From the NCBI RefSeq assembly GCF_004331915.1, contig NZ_CP036528.1, positions 375,791-439,790 on the forward strand: 64,000 nt of DNA. The letters are read 5' to 3'. This DNA comes from Ureibacillus thermophilus. GTDB taxonomy: Bacteria > Bacillota > Bacilli > Bacillales_A > Planococcaceae. Below the pieces are notes generated by a model. That model had not been told where the DNA came from, ran no database searches, and worked only from the letters and a program-made list of their open reading frames with translations. This document shows positions 61,041 to 64,000 of the stretch, piece by piece (position 1 is the stretch's first letter; each line of letters opens with the position of its first letter). The position numbers and the translations under genes are program-made.

Positions 61041-62942
61041 ATGAAATCATCAATACCTTTTGAATTATCAAAAGCGAAAAGTTTCTTTGATTCGTTGGAC
61101 GATTGGATTGGCGATATTTTTTATGATGTATTGCCTGAAAAAGGATTTGAATGCCGCGATGAACAAATATTTATGAGCTATCAAATTGGAAAAGCATTAA
61201 AAGAAAAAAATGTCCTTTTTGCAGAAGCGGGTGTTGGAACGGGCAAAACGCTCGCCTATTTATTGCCTGCTATTGCCTATGCCCGCTATACGGGGAAGCC
61301 GGCGTTGATTGCCTGTGCCGATGAAACGCTCATTGACCAGCTTGTGAAAGAAGAAGGGGACATTGCAAAGATTGAAAAGCATCTGGGATTGAAAGTGGAT
61401 GTAAGACTTGCCAAATCCCGGGATCAATATTTATGTTTGAAACGTTTTGAAGAAGCGGAATTATACGAGGACGAAGAGTGGATCGATGAAATTGCATTCT
61501 CCATCCCGGAAGAAGTATTTTCTGAAAGTTCGGCAGTGACCGTTCCCCTTTATGGTGCACGAAGCGATTATCCGCAAATCAGCGATGAAAATTGGAGTAA
61601 AGTCAATTACAATTCCATTATGCAGTGCAGCATTTGCGACAAGCGGAATCGGTGTGGACAAACGCTGCACCGAGCGTATTACCGACAAGCGACAGATTTA
61701 ATTGTCTGCTCCCAAGACTTTTTGATGGAACATTTGGCAACGAAGGAATCCCGCAAACGAGAAGGCCAATTGACGTTGCTGCCTGAAGTTTCTTTGATTG
61801 TCTTAGATGAAGGGCATTTGTTGGAATATGCTGCTCAAAAGGCCATGACTTATAAAGTGCAAAACTATACCATCGTAAAATTGTTGGACCACATCATGGT
61901 GGATGGAATTCGCGAGAGCACTTTATTTGCAATGGAAAAATTGCAGGATGACCATGAATTGTTTTTCGACCAGCTTCAAGACGATGTGATTCCATCCGAT
62001 GAAGACCGAAAAAGCATTCGAAAATCAGAAAAATTAATCGCTTTAGGAAAACAGCTTATTGATGATGTGGAAAAGCTGCTTGAGGAGTTCGTATTTGAAT
62101 CGGAAATGTATGTCATTCCTGAATATGAATTAAATATTGTCGAAGAATTTTTAGAAGACTATGAAGAGGCTTTGAAAATTTTCATTTCAAAAAGCGATGC
62201 TATCGATTGGCTTGAGGATACCGACGGAGAAGAAACTTTGGTTATCATGCCAAGATTGATTACAGAAGTATTGGAAGAAAAACTATTTTCAATGAATATT
62301 CCAATCATCTTTTCTTCCGCAACATTATCTGTCAATAAAGATTTCTCTTACATCGCATCCAGCTTAGGCGTGAAGAAATATCAACACTTCAGCGTTCCTT
62401 CTCCATTCGATTATGATGAAGTGATGAATATTTATTTACATGAATTAGACGAAGAACAAAAAGTGAAGAAAGTAGAAGAGTTGCTAAAACAAAACAAGAA
62501 AACATTGGTGCTCTTTAAATCTAGACAATCGATGCTGAAGTTTAAGGAAAAATTGTCATTAATGGCCCGGTTGACAGTCGGCTTTGAAGGAGACCGGGAG
62601 TTGACATCCATCATTAAAGATTTCCAAAATGGCACAATCAAAACCCTTTGTTCCTACCATTTATGGGAAGGGGTAGACTTGCCGGAAGAAACATTGACGC
62701 AAATCATTATTTATGAATTGCCGTTCCCGCCAAAAGACCCGCTCTTTGAGGCAAAACGGAAATTTGCGGAAAATCCTTTTGAAGAAGTGGACTTGCCATT
62801 TATGCTTTTAAGATTGCAGCAAGGAATTGGACGACTTATTCGAACAGCCCATGACTATGGGGATGTTCATATTTTATTGAATGAAAAAGATAATGACATG
62901 CGCTCCCATTTCTTAAAAGTATTGCCGGTTGAGCCTAAATAA
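61041..62942 (+). CDS. DinG/XPD-family ATP-dependent DNA helicase (YpvA-like)
   Basis: A 633-residue superfamily 2 helicase. Walker A AEAGVGTGKTLAYLLP (about residue 60), four Fe-S cysteines between motifs Ia and II (CLKRF, CSICDKRNRC), DEGH box VLDEGHLLEY (about residue 255), SSATLS, and motif VI QQGIGRLIRTAHD. Fe-S helicases of this type unwind damaged DNA, R-loops or G4 DNA 5' to 3'. It lacks the exonuclease domain of B. subtilis DinG. AAAGGAG upstream of the ATG. It neighbours the methyltransferase as ypvA does ypsC. Confidence 0.9.
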   Translation: MKSSIPFELSKAKSFFDSLDDWIGDIFYDVLPEKGFECRDEQIFMSYQIGKALKEKNVLFAEAGVGTGKTLAYLLPAIAYARYTGKPALIACADETLIDQLVKEEGDIAKIEKHLGLKVDVRLAKSRDQYLCLKRFEEAELYEDEEWIDEIAFSIPEEVFSESSAVTVPLYGARSDYPQISDENWSKVNYNSIMQCSICDKRNRCGQTLHRAYYRQATDLIVCSQDFLMEHLATKESRKREGQLTLLPEVSLIVLDEGHLLEYAAQKAMTYKVQNYTIVKLLDHIMVDGIRESTLFAMEKLQDDHELFFDQLQDDVIPSDEDRKSIRKSEKLIALGKQLIDDVEKLLEEFVFESEMYVIPEYELNIVEEFLEDYEEALKIFISKSDAIDWLEDTDGEETLVIMPRLITEVLEEKLFSMNIPIIFSSATLSVNKDFSYIASSLGVKKYQHFSVPSPFDYDEVMNIYLHELDEEQKVKKVEELLKQNKKTLVLFKSRQSMLKFKEKLSLMARLTVGFEGDRELTSIIKDFQNGTIKTLCSYHLWEGVDLPEETLTQIIIYELPFPPKDPLFEAKRKFAENPFEEVDLPFMLLRLQQGIGRLIRTAHDYGDVHILLNEKDNDMRSHFLKVLPVEPK

Positions 62943-62952
62943 CAACACATAT

Positions 62953-62993
62953 ATATGCAAAAAGTCTATATGGATTTTTTGCATATTTTTTTA
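62953..62993 (+). terminator. Terminator after the helicase gene
   Basis: ATATGCAAAAA-loop-TTTTTTGCATAT with a T tract. Confidence 0.75.
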
Positions 62994-63101
62994 TTTTTTG
63001 GAATATATTTTATCAAATTTGTTGAAACAGGTCGGGACATGGTCGTATGATGTCAATAGTTGTCAGTCATTTATAAAGATTGAAAGAAAAAGGGGAGTCA
63101 T

Positions 63102-63842
63102 ATGAGATTACAAGGCAAAGTGGCGATTATTACAGGGAGTGCAAATGGAATCGGTCGGGCAGCAACGAAAAGGTTTTTAGAGGAAGGGGCAAAAGTAGTC
63201 ATCGCAGATATTCAAAAAGAAGCAGGAAAAGAATTGGAAAAGCAATTTAAAGATCAAGGCTATGAGGTGTTATTTTATCAAGTCAATGTGGCAAACAAAG
63301 AAGAAGTCGAAAAAATGGTGGAGAAAGTAAAAGAAATCTACGGAAAAATTGATATTTTAGTAAACAATGCAGGGATTACAAGGGACGCCATGCTTGTCAA
63401 AATGACAGAAGAACAATTTGATGAAGTCATAAATGTGAATCTTAAAGGCGTATTCTATTGTACGCAAGCAGTAGCAAAAGTGATGGTGGAACAAGGATAT
63501 GGAAAAATTATTAATACATCCTCCGTCAGCGGCGTCTATGGAAATATAGGGCAAACGAATTATGCGGCAGCTAAAGCGGCTATTATAGGGATGACCAAAA
63601 CTTGGGCAAAGGAGTTAGGAAAAAAGGGAATCAACGTGAATGCTGTGGCTCCGGGGTTTACAAAAACAGCAATGGTTGAAAAAATGCCTGAGAAAATTTT
63701 GAATTATATGGAGTCCATTACAAGTTTAAAACGAATCGGCCAACCGGAAGATATTGCAAACGCTTACCTATTTTTAGCTTCCGATGAGTCCAATTATATT
63801 ACAGGGCATGTTTTGCATGTCGATGGTGGAATTATGATGTAA
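63102..63842 (+). CDS. SDR-family 3-oxoacyl-ACP/acetoacetyl-CoA reductase (FabG-like)
   Basis: A 246-residue NAD(P)-dependent short-chain dehydrogenase. It has the cofactor motif TGSANGIGRAATKRF (residues ~11-25), NNAG (about 86), catalytic Ser in NTSSVSG (about 139), YAAAKAA (Tyr-Lys, about 152) and the C-terminal GHVLHVDGGIMM. It looks like a FabG or PhaB paralogue rather than the main fatty-acid-synthesis FabG, since no fab genes adjoin. AAAGGGGAG lies before the ATG. Confidence 0.85.
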   Translation: MRLQGKVAIITGSANGIGRAATKRFLEEGAKVVIADIQKEAGKELEKQFKDQGYEVLFYQVNVANKEEVEKMVEKVKEIYGKIDILVNNAGITRDAMLVKMTEEQFDEVINVNLKGVFYCTQAVAKVMVEQGYGKIINTSSVSGVYGNIGQTNYAAAKAAIIGMTKTWAKELGKKGINVNAVAPGFTKTAMVEKMPEKILNYMESITSLKRIGQPEDIANAYLFLASDESNYITGHVLHVDGGIMM

Positions 63843-63845
63843 ACG

Positions 63846-63872
63846 AAAAGTTTTTTATTGAAAAACTTTTCA
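63846..63872 (+). terminator. Terminator after the reductase gene
   Basis: GAAAAGTTTTTTATTGAAAAACTTTTC hairpin 4 bases past the stop. Confidence 0.65.
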
Positions 63873-63918
63873 TCATCTTTTAATATTCATACATGTGTAG
63901 AAAAACATACTAACATTA

Positions 63919-63961
63919 GTAGTACAGACCTAGGCCAAGGTTTGTGCTACTATTTTTTTAT
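63919..63961 (+). terminator. Second hairpin with T run
   Basis: GTAGTACAGACCT / AGGTTTGTGCTAC stem (with G-T pairs and mismatches) followed by TATTTTTTTA. It may be a second terminator, or the end of a short RNA from the gap. Confidence 0.5.
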
Positions 63962-64000
63962 AGTAGAAGTGAAGGAAGGTCGAACAGCTCCTGGGACCAA

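Overview
The window looks like the origin-proximal part of a low-GC, endospore-forming Bacillales chromosome. From about 10.8 to 58.0 kb, nearly all on the minus strand, it carries the conserved order known from Bacillus subtilis between yaaQ and lysS-rrnJ. Sporulation genes (spoIIE, spoVT, spoVG, yabP, yabQ, fin, sspF) show that the organism sporulates. Gene style and the repeat families suggest a Planococcaceae-type organism (Ureibacillus/Lysinibacillus-like), but that placement is inference.

Layout. 0-5 kb: a partial glycosyltransferase, an alanine/serine-glyoxylate-type aminotransferase, isocitrate lyase (aceA) and a divergent LytTR regulator, which may form a small glyoxylate module. 5.06-8.12 kb: a mosaic of broken IS66-family and ISL3-family elements, enclosing the terminator and 3' part of a 5S rRNA gene. 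8.1-10.4 kb (minus strand): two rRNA operons reduced to chimeras of a 23S 3' end and a 16S 5' end, one complete 5S, nine tRNAs in the first cluster and four plus a fragment in the second, with a clear tandem P1/P2 rrn promoter at 10.28-10.41 kb. 10.8-31 kb: lysS, dusB, folK-folB-folP, cysK, yacD-like, hslO, coaX, ftsH, hpt, tilS, spoIIE, S1-domain yabR, divIC, yabQ, yabP, rqcP and mazG. 31-49 kb: yabM-like flippase, spoVT, mfd, fin, pth, ctc, prs, glmU, spoVG, an ORF-less group II intron, ridA, purR, ispE, sspF, veg, rsmA, rnmV, yabE. 49-58 kb: tatD, metG, abrB (plus strand), rsmI, yazA, yabB, yabA, ricT, holB, yaaR, darA. 58.16-59.62 kb: an IS66 end fused to an ISL3 element, where synteny breaks (tmk is not found upstream of darA). 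59.7-64 kb (plus strand): an RlmL/YpsC-type methyltransferase, a DinG-type helicase (YpvA-like) and an SDR reductase, which belong to other loci in B. subtilis.

The genes cover translation and RNA modification (lysS, metG, dusB, tilS, rsmA, rsmI, yabB, rnmV, pth, rqcP), folate and cysteine synthesis, nucleotide and cell-wall precursor supply (prs, hpt, purR, glmU), replication control (holB, yabA), proteostasis (ftsH, hslO) and sporulation. Several regulatory sites are legible: a spoIIE promoter with 21-bp spacing, a sigma-H promoter before spoVG, a sigma-G promoter before spoVT, two Spo0A boxes at abrB and tandem veg promoters.

The most unusual content is: (i) a MITE-like repeat of about 310 bp with GAGGCTGGGACA termini, whose four copies all lie 8-28 bp past a stop codon, one of them holding a second nested element; (ii) a 626-nt group II intron without a reverse transcriptase gene, placed exactly after a terminator; and (iii) the rRNA and IS chimeras, which may be real rearrangements or short-read assembly collapses.
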